NCBI GenBank assembly: GCA_958009055.1
Contig: OY253662.1
Location: 372,001 to 436,000 of the forward strand
Reading direction: 5' to 3'
Origin: Choricystis sp. odSpoLacu1
Taxonomy: Eukaryota > Chlorophyta > Trebouxiophyceae
DNA: 64,000 nt
The notes under the pieces were generated by a model. The model saw only the letters and a program-made list of their open reading frames with translations. It ran no database searches and was not told the DNA's origin. Below, piece by piece: positions 53,939 through 64,000 of this stretch (positions are counted from its first letter, which is position 1; the number at the start of each line of letters is the position of its first letter). The translations under genes were made by a program, and so were the position numbers.

Positions 53939-56538
53939 TCACTCCTGGACCTCCACCTTCGTGTGCCACGCCTGCTCCCCAAAGTAGCGCAACGCGGCCA
54001 CCCCCCTGACCTCCAGGTCCACCACGGGCGCCGTCACCACTTGGAGCGAGGCGAGGCCGTCCGTGTCCGCCGCCAGCGACGCCAGCGCGCGCGCCTGGTC
54101 GCGCCGCCGCGACGCGACAAAGGCAGCAGACGTCGCGCCGCTGCCACCGTCGGCGAGCACTTGATTCACCACGATCGCCCCAATCGGGACGCCCTCCTTG
54201 TCCAGGGCAGAGGCCAGTCGCTGCGACTCGAAGGCCGCCATGTAGGTGGGAATGGTAACGATGACAAACCGGGTCGTCGACCGGTCGCGGAAGAGCGCGC
54301 GCGCGGCGCGCGTGCGGTCGCGCAGCGCTTCAGCCGCCACGATCGCGGGATCAGGCTCCGACTTGACGCCAAACACAGACTTGACGGCGTCTGCCGCCGA
54401 CGTCAGCGTCTGGCGCAGGCGCACCACTTTGCCCAGGGTGGCGTCCACGAAATCGGGCAGGGTGAGGAGGCGAAGCGTGTGCCCCGTCGGCGCGGTGTCA
54501 AACACGATGCGGTCAAAGTGGGCGTAGGCATCCTTGTTGACAAACTCCACCACTTTGGCGATGGCCACGGCTTCGTCGACACCCGGGGGGGGGGTGTCGA
54601 GCAGTTCGCCCAGCTTCAAGTCGGCCAGCTGGTCGGCAAACACGCCCAGGCCGATCGACTTTAAAAAGTTGACGGCCGCCGCGCCGCCGTCGGCGGCGGC
54701 CGCCGCCTTCATGTCTGCCTTGGCGGCGGCGACGTCCACCTCCAGGCCCCATAAATTCAAGTCTTCGGCTCCCGGGCCGGTGACGCGCACGGGGGCGCCA
54801 CCGGAGACGGAAAAGTCGAGCGAGTCGGAGAGCGAGTGCGCGGGATCCGTCGACACGATGAGTGTCGTCAGCCCCGCTGCCGCGTACTTGACCGCCAACG
54901 CGGACGACAGGGACGTCTTGCCGACGCCGCCCTTGCCGCCCAGCATGATGTAGCGGCGGCGGGAGGGGGAGGGAGGGGTGACGGCGGAAGAAGAAGAGGT
55001 GGAGGGCGTCGCGTCGGCCGACGACGCGTCCTCCCCACCTGCCACCACCTCTGCCAACTCCCCCCACGCCACGTCCGCAAAGTAGCGCAGGGCGGGCACC
55101 CCCCTCACCTCCAGGTCCAGCATGGGGGCCCGCCCGTGCGGCAGGGAGGCGATGCGCGGGTCCGCGTCCATCAGGGCCAGTGCGCGATCTTGATCCCGCA
55201 CGCGCGCTTTGATGAACGCTTCCCCCGCGCCATCAGACAGCACCTGATTGACGATGATGCGTTTGCAGGGGACGCCGTCTGCGCGCAGCGCAGTGAGCAA
55301 GCGTTTGGATTCAGCGATGGCCAACTGTGTCGGAATGGTGGCGATCACAAACTCGGTGGTGGTGGCGTCGCGAAACAGCGACCGCACGCGCAGCACCGCC
55401 GCGCGCAGACTCTCCAGTTTGGCGACCGCCGCGTCTTGGTGTTCCCCCGCCCCAAACAACGACCGCAGAGCCCCCCCCGCCGCCGCCAGCTTGGTGCGCA
55501 GGCGCACCAGCTTGCCCAGGGCGGCGTCCACGAAGTCGGGGACGCCGAGCAGGCGGAGCGTGTGGCCGGTGGGGGCAGTGTCGATGATGACGCGAGTGAA
55601 CCGCGCGTATTTTTCATCCTCTGCAATCTCCAGCACTTTGGCGATGGCCACCGCTTCATCCAGCCCTGGGGGGGGCGTGTCCAGCAGGTCGCCCAGTTTG
55701 AGGTCGGTCAGTGTGTCGGCCAGGGCGGCCAGGCCGACACCCCCCAGAAAGTCGCGCAGGCCCCTGCCGCCGGTGTCTGTGGAGGCACCCGTGCGCCACT
55801 CACTCAAAGCGGCATCCGGATCAATCTCCAGGCCCCAGATGGGCAGCTCAGTGCCCTGCACAGGGACGGGGGTGCCGCCAGAGACGTCGCAGTCCAGGGA
55901 GTCGGACAGGGAGTGCGCGGGGTCGGTCGACACGATCAGTGTCGCGTGGCCCTCTGCCGCCAGAGCAACCGCCAGGGAAGCCGACAACGACGTTTTTCCC
56001 ACGCCACCCTTGCCGGACACCATGACGTACTTGCGGGCGGAGCCGGCGGCCAGGTCGTCCAGGGGGGAGGTGAGGCGCGGGGTGGCGGTCGGAGGGGGCG
56101 GGTTCTCGGGCGGCGCAGCGGCCGAGCGGGGGACGGTGGTGGGCAGAGTGGGTGGGGAGGTGGAGGGTGCAGGGCGTGCGCCACGTGCCACCCGTTGCTG
56201 CTGCTGCAGCGGGGTGGCGCGGCGGGCAGGGGTGGGCTGTGGGAAGGGCGGGGAGGAGGTGGGTGAGTTGGACAGCAGACAAGAAAAACGTGCGCGCTCT
56301 GTCACGCACACGCCGCGGCCGCCTCCCGCGCAAACACACAGCCCGTCTGGTCGTGACACAGGACGACACGAGAGAGTGTGCGTGTGTGTGGCTGCAACGT
56401 TTGCGCTGGCAAAACACACACAGCGTAACGCGGCAATTGGACACACGTGTGAGCAAATTTCAAAAGACACTCCCAACTCACCGCGCGGCGGCGGCCGGCG
56501 GCGAGCGGCCGAGGGGTGCCTGCGGTTGCGACCGCCAT
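53939..56538 (-). CDS. ARSA1: Tandem-duplicated ArsA/GET3 ATPase, probable plastid form
   Basis: Exon 1 (56538-56482, 19 residues) and exon 2 (56236-53939) give 784 residues. Two complete ATPase halves are present, each with the deviant Walker A (SGKGGVGKTSLSASLAVAL at about residue 93; GGKGGVGKTSLSSALAVKY at about 450), switch I STDPAHSLSDSLD, LKLGDLLDTPPPGLDEAVAI and the A-loop DTAPTGHTLRLL. The 110-residue Arg/Pro/Ser/Thr-rich leader looks like a plastid transit peptide. Neither half shows the CxxC zinc motif of cytosolic GET3, as expected for plastid-type ArsA. Green algae have such double proteins, thought to handle tail-anchored proteins of the plastid envelope; arsenite binding is unlikely to be the role. 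The two halves are quite similar, from an old internal duplication. Confidence 0.93.
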
Positions 56539-56753
56539 GCGTGAGGGGGGTGCGGGCGTGTGGTGTGTGCGTGAAAACACGCTCAGGGCCACAACGAAAG
56601 CGGACGATTTGTGCCGGAAAAAAAAGAATAAGAAAAAAACGTCGGGCCCGACAAGCATTCACACGCCCGTCTTTTTTTCGCGTGCGCTCTCGGCGGAGGG
56701 AGAGAGAGCACGGAAAGGAGGCGCCGCTCTCTGTCTCTCGTCTTCTTCAAACC
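56539..56753. promoter_or_regulatory. Divergent promoter, ArsA / EAF-like gene
   Basis: 215 bp between divergent starts. A-rich block (56616-56641) and a T7 run (56672-56678) make it the least GC-rich part of this area; GA-rich sequence precedes the plus-strand start. Confidence 0.45.
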
Positions 56754-57508
56754 ATGACTGCCCCCCCTCCCGGCACCGCGGCCCTGCTGGCGCTGGCGCC
56801 CAGCGCGTCCGCCGCCGCGCGCGGCCCCACCACCCCCACCACCTCCGCCGCGGGCGTCACCCTGCTGCGCTACGAGTTTGTGCCGGCGGGCGTGGATGGT
56901 GGCGGCACGGCGGGGCTGGAGGTGGATGGTGGCACGGGCGAGGTGAGTGGGGGGTGGAAGAGACGAGTTGGTTGACGCCGACAAACACACGCGGGCGCCC
57001 TCTCTTCTCATCCCGCAACACGCATCACACACAGTACACCCTCACCCGGCCCTGCACCGGCGGCAAGCCCCCCATCCGCTTCGCCGGCCACGCCGCCGCG
57101 CGGCGCCCGGGGTCTGCCTCTCTGGATGGCGGTGGGGGAGGCGCCCCGCTCGTGGCGTCACGTGGCGACGGCGGCGACGTAGACGACGACGTCGAGTGTG
57201 TCGCCGTGTACGGCGGCGGCGCGTGGATGCTGCACGCGGTGGAGGCAGCTGTGTCGCTGCGGGTGAAGCGAGGGGAAGAAACGACGGCACGACCGCCCGC
57301 CCCACCGCCAGGCGACAACAACGACAATGACGATGACGCTACCACCAGTGACGACGAGCTTGGGGCGGAGCTGGAGGCAGCGCTGGAGGAGGAGGACGGG
57401 GAGGAGGGGCGGCGGCAGCAGCAACCGCAGCCACCACCACCTGCAAGAGGGGCGCTGCCGTCCGCCGAGCTGAACGATGTGGAGCGCGAGTTTTTGGGGA
57501 GGGGGTGA
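56754..57508 (+). CDS. EAF-like RNA polymerase II elongation factor
   Basis: Exons 56754-56942 and 57035-57508 give 220 residues. EAF (ELL-associated factor) proteins have an N-terminal domain of about 120 residues and an acidic, Ser-rich transactivation tail. Here the domain pattern is visible: VTLLRYEFVPAGVDGGGTAG (family: hydrophobic-x-Y-x-F-x-P-A), PIRFAGHAAA (family F-x-G), and ECVAVYGGGAWMLHAVEAAV (family E-C-x-L-I-x-D ... L-E-x-L). The tail contains DNNDNDDDATTSDDELGAEL and EEEDGEEG and ends AELNDVEREFLGRG. EAF with ELL stimulates Pol II elongation. The domain is shorter than average and divergent, so the call rests on pattern, not a strong match. Confidence 0.6.
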
Positions 57509-57688
57509 TCGTGTTTTGTTGTGTTGGAGGGGGGCCAGAGAGAGAGTGTGATGATGATGATGACGCGCGCTCAGCCTGTCTGAAAAACACACTCGCTCGG
57601 GCTTTTCTCTTCCTCTCCCGCGACCGGTCCGCCCAGAAACCTACTTTTTCAGTGTCGTTCAATCCGCTCTGCTTCCGTCCACCCGCCA

Positions 57689-60404
57689 ATGCGCCACTCC
57701 GGCCCCTCCCAACACGCGCGCGCGCCCGCGCCGACGTGCGGCGCGTGCGTCGCCGCGCGCGCCGCTGTCGACCTACGCGACGCCGGCGCCGCGGCCGCCG
57801 CGGCAGCGCTGGCTGCTGTGCTGGTGGCGGTGAGTTGAGCGTGGAGTGGGGAGGCGGGATTGACGGGGAGCAGGAGAGGGCGCGAGAGGGGCGGAACGCG
57901 CGCGCCCGACCCATTGACGTTTGGTTTCACACCCCGTGTTTCGCTCACGCATTGGCGCCCCCTCCCCCCACTCTCCCCCACCTTCAAACAACTCTCTCAG
58001 ACTCCACTCCCCGCGGCCGCCGCCGCCGCCACCAAGGTCGCGTACGCGGAAGAGTTGGAAGCGCTGGTGCGCGCGCGCGGCGCGGCGCTGCCCGAGCTGA
58101 CAGAGTCGAGCAAGGTGAGTCAGGGGGGGTGGGGAGCGTGTGTGCGCGTGTGTGTGTGTGATCGCGATGCTTGTCGCGGGTCGTGTTGTGTGAGCAGGGA
58201 CCAGCACCACGTTTTTTTTCGAACGCCTCCTCCGACCCACACCCTCTCCCCCAACCCTCGCACAGGACAACGCTGCCCGCCTCTCCGCCCGCGTGCGGTC
58301 CGGCCCCCCCACCTCTGACGAGGTGGAAGTGTTGCGCGCCCGCGTGCGCGCCCTGTCGACCGGTGCGACGACGCTGCCGGCCGCGCCGCCCATCAAAACT
58401 GCTGCGCCCGCGCCGACGCCCGCTGCCAAGCAGGCCGCCGCCCCTCCGCCTGCCGCGTCCTCCGCCTTCTCCGCCGCCAACGGGGTCGGCATCGTGGCCG
58501 CCGGCGGCCTGGCGGGCGCCCTTCGCCTGGCGTCCAAGAAGACTGAAGCTGTGACTGCCACCGCGAGCGCTGAAGCGGCCGCCGCGGCGGCCGCCACGTC
58601 CGCCCTGCGCGCCGAGGTGGAGCAAGCCAAGGCGGCCACGGCGCGTGAGGCGGACGCCGTGGCCGCTGCCCGCGCCGCCGCGCGCGCGGCTGCGGACGAG
58701 GCCGCGCGCGCCGAGGCGGACGCCACGGCCCGGGCGCTGGCGGCTGAACAGGCCAGCCTGGCGGCCGCGCGTGCCGCCACAGTCGCCGCCCAGGACGCGC
58801 GCGACGCGGAGCAGGCGGCCAAGTTTGCCGCGGATGCCGAGGCAAAGGAACTCCAACGCTCCCTGGACGAAGTGGCCGTCGCCCTGGCCACCGAGAAACA
58901 GTTGAGGTCGGCCACCGCGGACCGGGTGGGCGAGCTGGAGACTGCCCTGGGGGCGGCGAGGGAGGGGGGGGCCCAGCTGACGGCGCAGGTGGCGGGCCTG
59001 TCACGCGACCTGACTGACGCCCGCGACGAGGCGGGGGCGGCTGAAGCGGCTGCTTCTGAAGCAGCCACCAAGGCTGCGCGCGCCCTGCGTGAGGAGAAAT
59101 GGGCGCGGGAAGCCGCTGAAGCGGCGGCGGGTGAAGCGGCTGACGCGCGCAAGCGCGCGGAAGCGGCGGCGACTGCGTCTGCCGCCGACGCGGCCGCCGC
59201 GCGCGACGCGCAACAGCAAGCTGTGTCCAGGGCGCAAGCCATGGAGAAGCGCGCGCTGGCGGCTGCCGCCGACGCGGCGGCCGCGCACGTGGCGGAGCGG
59301 GACGCGCAGTCCCAAGCCGCGGCTGCAGAGACTAAAGCAGCCGCCGCTGAAGCGCGCGCTCTGGAAGCCGCCGCCGCTGCCGCCGACGCGGCGGCGGGCG
59401 CCAAGCTGGAGCGGGCGGAGAGGATGACGATGGCCGAAGCGATGGCGTCGCTGAAGAAGAAGGCGGCGGCTGATGCTGAAGTCGCTGCTGCGCGCGCGGC
59501 TGCAGCGGATGAAGCAGCTGCCGCCGCGGCCGCCGCGCTGGCGGAGGCGCGGAGCCGACTGGAGAGCGTGCAAGCGCAGCGCGCGGCGGTCGAGCGAGAC
59601 CTGCGCTCTGCCACCGAGGGTCAATCCGCGGCCGCCCAGGAAGCAGCCGACCTGCGGACCGCCCTGGCGGCCGCTCGCCAGGAAGCCGCCACCGCCACCG
59701 GGCGCGTGGCGGCGGCTGAAGCGGCCGCCGACGCGGCGGCGGAGGCTGCTGCCACCGACGCCGCCTCGCGCGCGGTCGCGGAAGCAGCGGCCACCGACGC
59801 CCGGGAAGCGGCAGCCCGCGCCACCGCGGTGGCTGACATGGTGCGGTCGGAGCTGGCCGCTGAAAAAGCGCAGGTGGCGGAGTTGAGGGCGGCCGTCACC
59901 GCGCTGCAGAGCGCGTACGGCGATGCCGCCGACACGCTCGAAAACGCGCAGGGGTCCCAGTCTGCCGCCGCCAAGCGCGCCGCTGCCGCCGAGAGGGCGG
60001 CTGCAGACGCGGTGGCCCGCGTGACTGCGCTGGAGCAGCGAGCGTTTGACGCGGAGCGGGAGCTGGACGATGTGCGCGCGTCTGCCGACGAAGCGTCCGC
60101 CGCGCGCGCAGACGCGGCGGCCGCCCTGGAGACCCTGGAAGCCGCGTTGGCAGATGCGGCCGCCGAGATGGAGACGGCTCGGTCGGTGGCGGATGCAGCG
60201 AGAGCCGACCTGGAGGCGGAGCGGGTGGCGCGGGCGGAGGCGGAGGCGGACGCGGCGCGGTTGAGGGCCGAGTTGACGGCGGCGCGCGACGCGGTGGTGG
60301 CGGAGGCCAAGCCCAAAACAGCGCCCAGGAAGAAAGCTGCGAGCGCGAGCGCGAGCGCGGCGCCGGCTAAGAAGACGGCCGCCGCGGCGGGGGCAAGGCG
60401 GTGA
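57689..60404 (+). CDS. Long Ala-rich coiled-coil protein with basic tail
   Basis: Exons 57689-57829, 58001-58114 and 58266-60404 give 797 residues. The N-terminus (MRHSGPSQHARAPAPTCGAC) leads to a hydrophobic Ala stretch (GAAAAAAALAAVLVA), and a second Gly/Ala hydrophobic stretch lies near residue 160 (NGVGIVAAGGLAGALRLAS). From about residue 180 to 760 the protein is one heptad-rich coiled coil of Ala, Glu, Arg and Gln, for example AATAREADAVAAARAAARA. The last 30 residues are Lys/Ala/Pro-rich (KPKTAPRKKAASASASA), like a histone H1 tail. The order leader, hydrophobic segment, long coiled coil, basic end resembles plant MFP1, a thylakoid-associated DNA-binding filament protein, but composition alone could mislead. 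The strong Ala bias partly reflects GC content. Confidence 0.65.
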
Positions 60405-60642
60405 AGAAGGGGGAGTGAGGTTGAAGAGAGAGAGGGTTGGCGGCAAAGAGAGTTGTGTGCAAAAGCAAAGAGAGGACGACGCGCCCTGCGGCCCTCCAGG
60501 CTGTGAAGAGGGGGGGTGTGGCGTTGAAGAGAAAGGTTGGCGGCGAGGGTGCAAAACGAGAAAGTCGGCGCGCCTCCTCGCACACCGACCGCGCACGGTC
60601 GTGTCCCCTCCTCTCTCCCTCCCCCCGCTCGAACTCCTCCCC

Positions 60643-61941
60643 ATGCACGCCGCCACCACGCTGCGGCACGCGGCCGCCCACCCTCCCACCACCTGCCGCT
60701 CCATCGCCACGCGCGCCGGGCGCCGCGACGACGCGCCGTCCCCGCCCCGCGCCGCGCGCGACTCCAGCACCGACCTGCTGCCCCGCCGCGACCCGGGGTC
60801 GTTCCCGTCGCCCAATCTGGTGTCGGCGCTGGAGCGGTTGTCGTTTGAACTGCTGGAGGGCGCGGAGACGGGCCCCCCCACGCCGGAAGGCGAGGTCGTC
60901 GCGTTCGACCCCCTGCGCGACGGGCCGGCCCGGTACCTTGGCTACTCCAATGAGTGCGGGTGAGCAGTGTGTGGGTGTGGGTGGGAGGAGAGGAGGAGAG
61001 GAGGAGGAGGGCACGCAGGGAGGGAGCAACGAGCGGCAAAACGTGCACCGCAGCGCTGCCCATTTCTCGCAGCGGTGGCACGAGCCGCGGACTGTTGCTT
61101 TTTCGCCGCCGCGCGTGTGCAGAGCGAGAGGCGGAAGGCGGCTGCCGGGGCAGGGGAGGGGGAGGGCAGGACAGGACAGGAGCACAGCGCGCGTGCGCGC
61201 TCGTGGTGCGGACGTCGGGCGGCCGTCGTCGAGCGCGAGCGGCCGAGAAGAGAGCGCACGCAGGCCCCCTCCTTGCCGCGCCCTCGTGTCACACACACGC
61301 CCACCTCCCTCCCACACACACACCACACCACACACACCACCACCAGTGAAGCCTTCGCCGCCTGGCTCCCCCCCTTTGGCGTGCCCCTGTCCTACGCGGT
61401 GGCAATCGGCTACGTCCTCGTCGACACGGCGGACAAAACCATCAAAGCTCACGCCCGTGCGACGCGCGAACTCGACGGCGTGACTCGCCCCGACGTGGAT
61501 GTGGGCAGGCTGGCCGCCCTGCTGGCGGCGGAGCGGTGTGTCGACACGGTCGTCTGGCAACTGCTTGCCTCCGTGTTTGTGCCAGGGTTCACCATCCACA
61601 CCGTCGTCGCTGCCGTCCATGCTGGCCTGGGCCAGGTGGAGGCTGTGCCGGCTGTGGTGGACGCGGTGACGGCCCTTGGGGCGGCGGTGGGGGCTGCGCC
61701 CGACGCGTCCATGGCGGTCGTCGACAAGTCCATCCCCACGTTTGCCGGCCTGGCCGCCATCCCGTTCATTGTGCACCCCATTGACAACGCGATTCACGCC
61801 CTGTTGAATGTGACGCTGCGCCCCGCGCTCAAGCAGCTGGTCTGCTCCAACGGTGGCAAAGAGGCGGGGCTGGAGCTGTGCGCCGAGTGTGGGCCCTGGA
61901 AGAAGCCGGCCGCGGCGGACGGCGCCAAGAAGAAGCACTGA
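60643..61941 (+). CDS. MTFP1: Mitochondrial fission process protein 1 (MTFP1/MTP18)
   Basis: MTFP1 is a multi-pass inner mitochondrial membrane protein that affects fission in animals. Exons 60643-60959 and 61347-61941 give 303 residues. The family hallmark spans the junction: DGPARYLGYSNECGEAFAAW, followed by VPLSYAVAIGYVLVDTADKT, then RCVDTVVWQLLASVFVPGFT and IHTVVAA, and the last pair of helices (SIPTFAGLAAIPFIVHPIDN, AIHALLNVTLRPALKQL). The first 40 residues are Arg/Ala/Ser/Thr-rich (MHAATTLRHAAAHPPTTCRS), as for a mitochondrial presequence. The protein is nearly twice the length of human MTFP1 (166) because of that leader and a Lys-rich tail. The neighbour QCR6 is also mitochondrial and lies on the same strand. 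Confidence 0.88.
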
Positions 61942-62255
61942 TTTATGAGTGAGTGAGTGTGTGTGTGTGTGTTGTGCGCGCTGAGAGAGAGGGTGAGTGT
62001 GTGTCTTGGTGTGACGCGCGCGCGGCGGGCACCGCTTTTTCATTCCCCCCCCCCCTATTTTTCCAAACAAACGCCCCCCCCCCCCCCCTCCTTTTTTATT
62101 CATTGCTATGGGATGGTGTAAGCAGCGCATTCCCGTTTTCTGGGGCTCGAGTCCCGCCTTTTCACTGTGGCGTGTGTCGGTCGGAAGACAGAGAGCAGCG
62201 CTTCGACACACCCTCAGACTTCTTTTCCGCGCCTGCGACCAAAAAAAGCCACCTC
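61942..62255. other. Intergenic region, 314 bp, between MTFP1 and QCR6
   Basis: Holds a (GT)n run at about 61954-61974, long C tracts (62047-62056, 62074-62088), and TGTAA at 62117-62121, about 176 bp after the MTFP1 stop. The A7 tract at 62241 lies just before the QCR6 start. No ORF is supported. Confidence 0.5.
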
Positions 62256-62746
62256 ATGTCGGACGACGTCGAGTGCCCCAAGCGCCTGCTGGAGGAGCGG
62301 TGCAAGCCCACGTGCACCAAGTACGCGCTGGCGTACGAGGTGAGAAGAGAGAGAGAGAGGCGGGGGAGGGGAAGGCAGGGCGGCCGGCGGCGATGCGGGC
62401 GCGGCGGCGTGGGCGCGCGCGCAGAGGGGTGCGCCACTTTATGCGGCGCCCCTCCCCGTCGCCAGCACGCTGCGACTCCCAGAGAGAGCGAAGGGGGGGG
62501 TGAAAGGCGAGAGAGCGTGCGCACACGCGCCTTGCGCGCTCGGTTCTCTCCAAAACACGCATCCCTCGCCCTCACCCACAACCCTCCCACCCACCACCCT
62601 TTCCCACCCCACCCCACCTCCCACACCAGGCGTGCGCCAAGCGCATCGAGAACAACCCGGAGGGCCACTGCGTGGGCCAGTCGTTTGACTACCTGCACTG
62701 CCTGGACAAGTGTGTCTACTCCAAACTGGACAAATATGTGAAATGA
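62256..62746 (+). CDS. QCR6: Cytochrome bc1 complex hinge protein (QCR6/UQCRH)
   Basis: Exons 62256-62339 and 62630-62746 give 66 residues, joined exactly at a codon boundary. The protein begins MSDDVECPKRLLEERCKPTC and has the family's Cys pattern: CTKYALAYEACAKRIENNPE, then GHCVGQSFDYLHCLDKCV. The twin CX9C-type cysteines form two disulfides in the intermembrane space, where the hinge protein contacts cytochrome c1 in complex III. Its acidic N-terminal extension, long in yeast, is reduced here to a few residues, as in plants (about 69 residues). No cleavable presequence is needed for such CHCH-type proteins. Confidence 0.94.
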
Positions 62747-62983
62747 TGGATGGATGGGTTCACCCGGCTGTGTGCCGCTTCGCAGGAGGGGTGCACGCGC
62801 CCTCTTGCTGTGGTGAGCGGTGTTTTTTTTAGGGTCGTGCAAAACGAAAACAAAAAAAAGGTAAAAACAGATCGCCGCGCTTGGCTCGCGCCCTCTCTCT
62901 CTCTCTCCTCTGGAAAACGCCGCACAGAAAGCTTGGGTTTGCACACCACACAGACGCGCCAAACCTCAAAAACAGAAAACTTC

Positions 62984-64000
62984 TCACACGCCCCACACCT
63001 CGCCCACCGTCGCGCCACGCCCGCCCCCTCCCTTCGCCAGCCCCGCCTTCAGCGCGGCCGCGGCTGCCGCCATGCCCGCGTTGGAGGCAGGGGGTGGGGT
63101 GGGCGCCGGGGCAGCCTTGGCAGGCTTGCCCCCTTTCTTCTTGGGGGCGGGCGGCTCGTCGTCCGCGTCGCCACCACCGCCGCCACGCCACCGCCCCAGC
63201 ACCGCCAACGCAAACGGGGTCGCCGCCGCCGGCAGCGCCAGCACAGCGCGCACCATGTCCGGCGTCGGGGTCGTGGCCGCGATGACGGGGGCGGCGGCCG
63301 CCAGCGCGCCAGCGCACGGGGGGTGGGTTGCGAGAGCGGCCAGTGCTGACGCACACACCCCGTCCAACGCTCCCCGGCCACCCGCATCATCAGCCAGCAG
63401 GCGCCAGGCACGCGCCGCCAGGGCGTGCGGCCAGGCGTGCACAGCGCCCACAAAGCGGGAGGTGGCGGTGGCGAGAGCGGCAGCAGGGTCGCCCCGCTTT
63501 CTGCGCCCACCACTCCCCGCCTCCTCCTCCTCCCCCGGCAACACAAACCAGCCGCGCCGGGTGGCCAGGTCGGCAGCCATGGTGAGCAGGCAGCCCGCGT
63601 CTGCCGCCGCCAGCAGCAGGCGCAGGGCGGGCAGGGGGGGCGGCTCCCCCAGCGCGCGCAGCAGCGCGGGGGCGGCACCCGCCACCGCGCGGGGGCCCGC
63701 GGTGGCCAGGGCGGCCCCCACGTCCGCCTCCAGGGCGGCGCGCGGGTCGGGGGAGGAGCACGCGTACAGAGTGAGGGCGGCGTCGGTGGGGGAGGAGGAG
63801 GAAGAGGAGGACGATTTTTTCGGCACCGCCTCCGCCTCATCCTCGGCTGCCGCTGCCACCGCCCCCAGCAGCCGCCACCCGACGTCAGCGCACGCGTCAG
63901 CCGTCCTCAGCGACGCAAACAGGGCCGCACTCGCCTCCTGGGGGGGCGCGTCCGGGGCCAGGGCGGCGGCCACAAGCGCGCCGCACAGCGTGGCGGGGTC
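62984..64000 (-). CDS. Ala-rich helical-repeat-like protein, unknown, cut by window edge
   Basis: The frame is open from the window end (64000) down to a stop at 62984, so the N-terminal part is missing. The visible 338 residues are Ala/Leu-rich with regular helix-like units (ASAALFASLRTADACADVG, RLLLAAADAGCLLTMAADLA, GVCASALAALATHPPCAGAL, DMVRAVLALPAAATPFALA), suggestive of HEAT/ARM-type repeats. Low-complexity inserts are a Ser run (about 63785-63812) and a Gly/Lys/Pro region near the end (APKKKGGKPAKAAPAP). The C-terminus is KGGGGRGATVGEVWGV. I do not recognise the family. It converges on QCR6 with 237 bp between the stops. Confidence 0.6.
   Translation of the reverse strand, partial: DPATLCGALVAAALAPDAPPQEASAALFASLRTADACADVGWRLLGAVAAAAEDEAEAVPKKSSSSSSSSPTDAALTLYACSSPDPRAALEADVGAALATAGPRAVAGAAPALLRALGEPPPLPALRLLLAAADAGCLLTMAADLATRRGWFVLPGEEEEAGSGGRRKRGDPAAALATATSRFVGAVHAWPHALAARAWRLLADDAGGRGALDGVCASALAALATHPPCAGALAAAAPVIAATTPTPDMVRAVLALPAAATPFALAVLGRWRGGGGGDADDEPPAPKKKGGKPAKAAPAPTPPPASNAGMAAAAAALKAGLAKGGGGRGATVGEVWGV

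Noticed and set aside
54836..56975. Long plus-strand open frames across the ArsA gene
   Set aside because: Antisense shadows in very GC-rich DNA; the minus strand carries clear P-loop ATPase motifs.
62110..62158. tRNA-like stretch with a TCGAGTCCC segment
   Set aside because: Too short, no consistent acceptor or anticodon stem could be drawn, and the D-arm does not fit.

Overview
This 64 kb window is nuclear DNA from a GC-rich eukaryote, most likely a green alga. Genes have short introns with GTGAG-type donors and CAG acceptors. The gene set is that of a starch-making, plastid-bearing green-lineage cell: an HCF173-type psbA translation factor, CGLD27/Ycf36, a D27-like carotenoid isomerase, starch synthase III with starch-binding modules, a separate ATP-citrate lyase B subunit (the split plant/algal/fungal form), a duplicated plastid-type ArsA/GET3 ATPase and an RR-TZF zinc-finger protein. 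TGTAA motifs lie downstream of several stop codons, like the green-algal poly(A) signal. I cannot name the species.

Layout from left to right. 1-12.3 kb: DGAT2 (cut by the left edge), a small unknown gene, HCF173 divergent from a beta-carbonic anhydrase, an RR-TZF protein, a 1.9 kb low-complexity gap, and a START-like lipid-binding protein. 13-24 kb: ABCG half-transporter, DUF3522/TMEM8-like membrane protein, phosphoglycerate-mutase-like hydrolase, an unknown plastid protein divergent from D27, a small unknown protein divergent from complex I NDUFB3, and an alanine-rich plastid protein. 24-36 kb: starch synthase III, a cytochrome P450, CGLD27 divergent from ACLB, and a TOPRIM protein like RNase M5. 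36-49 kb: spliceosomal SYF1, a tyrosine phosphatase, a trefoil/GH31 alpha-glucosidase sharing a 64 bp promoter with a secreted GIN-domain protein, a 0.7 kb CA-rich satellite, a secreted proline-rich protein and a class I histone deacetylase. 49-64 kb: NUP214-like nucleoporin, duplicated ArsA/GET3, EAF-like elongation factor, a long coiled-coil protein, MTFP1, QCR6, and an unknown gene cut by the right edge.

Genes are packed as alternating divergent and convergent pairs, with 60-270 bp between many neighbours. Functions group loosely: plastid and photosynthesis (HCF173, carbonic anhydrase, D27, CGLD27, ArsA, RNase M5-like), carbon storage and acetyl-CoA or lipid supply (DGAT2, SSIII, ACLB), mitochondrion (NDUFB3, MTFP1, QCR6), secreted proteins (GH31, GIN, proline-rich) and nucleus (SYF1, HDAC, NUP214, EAF).

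A recurring oddity is that several otherwise convincing genes change reading frame exactly inside long C/G homopolymers or dinucleotide runs. In almost every case removing one repeat unit restores the protein. I read this mainly as consensus error or length polymorphism, and list each case.
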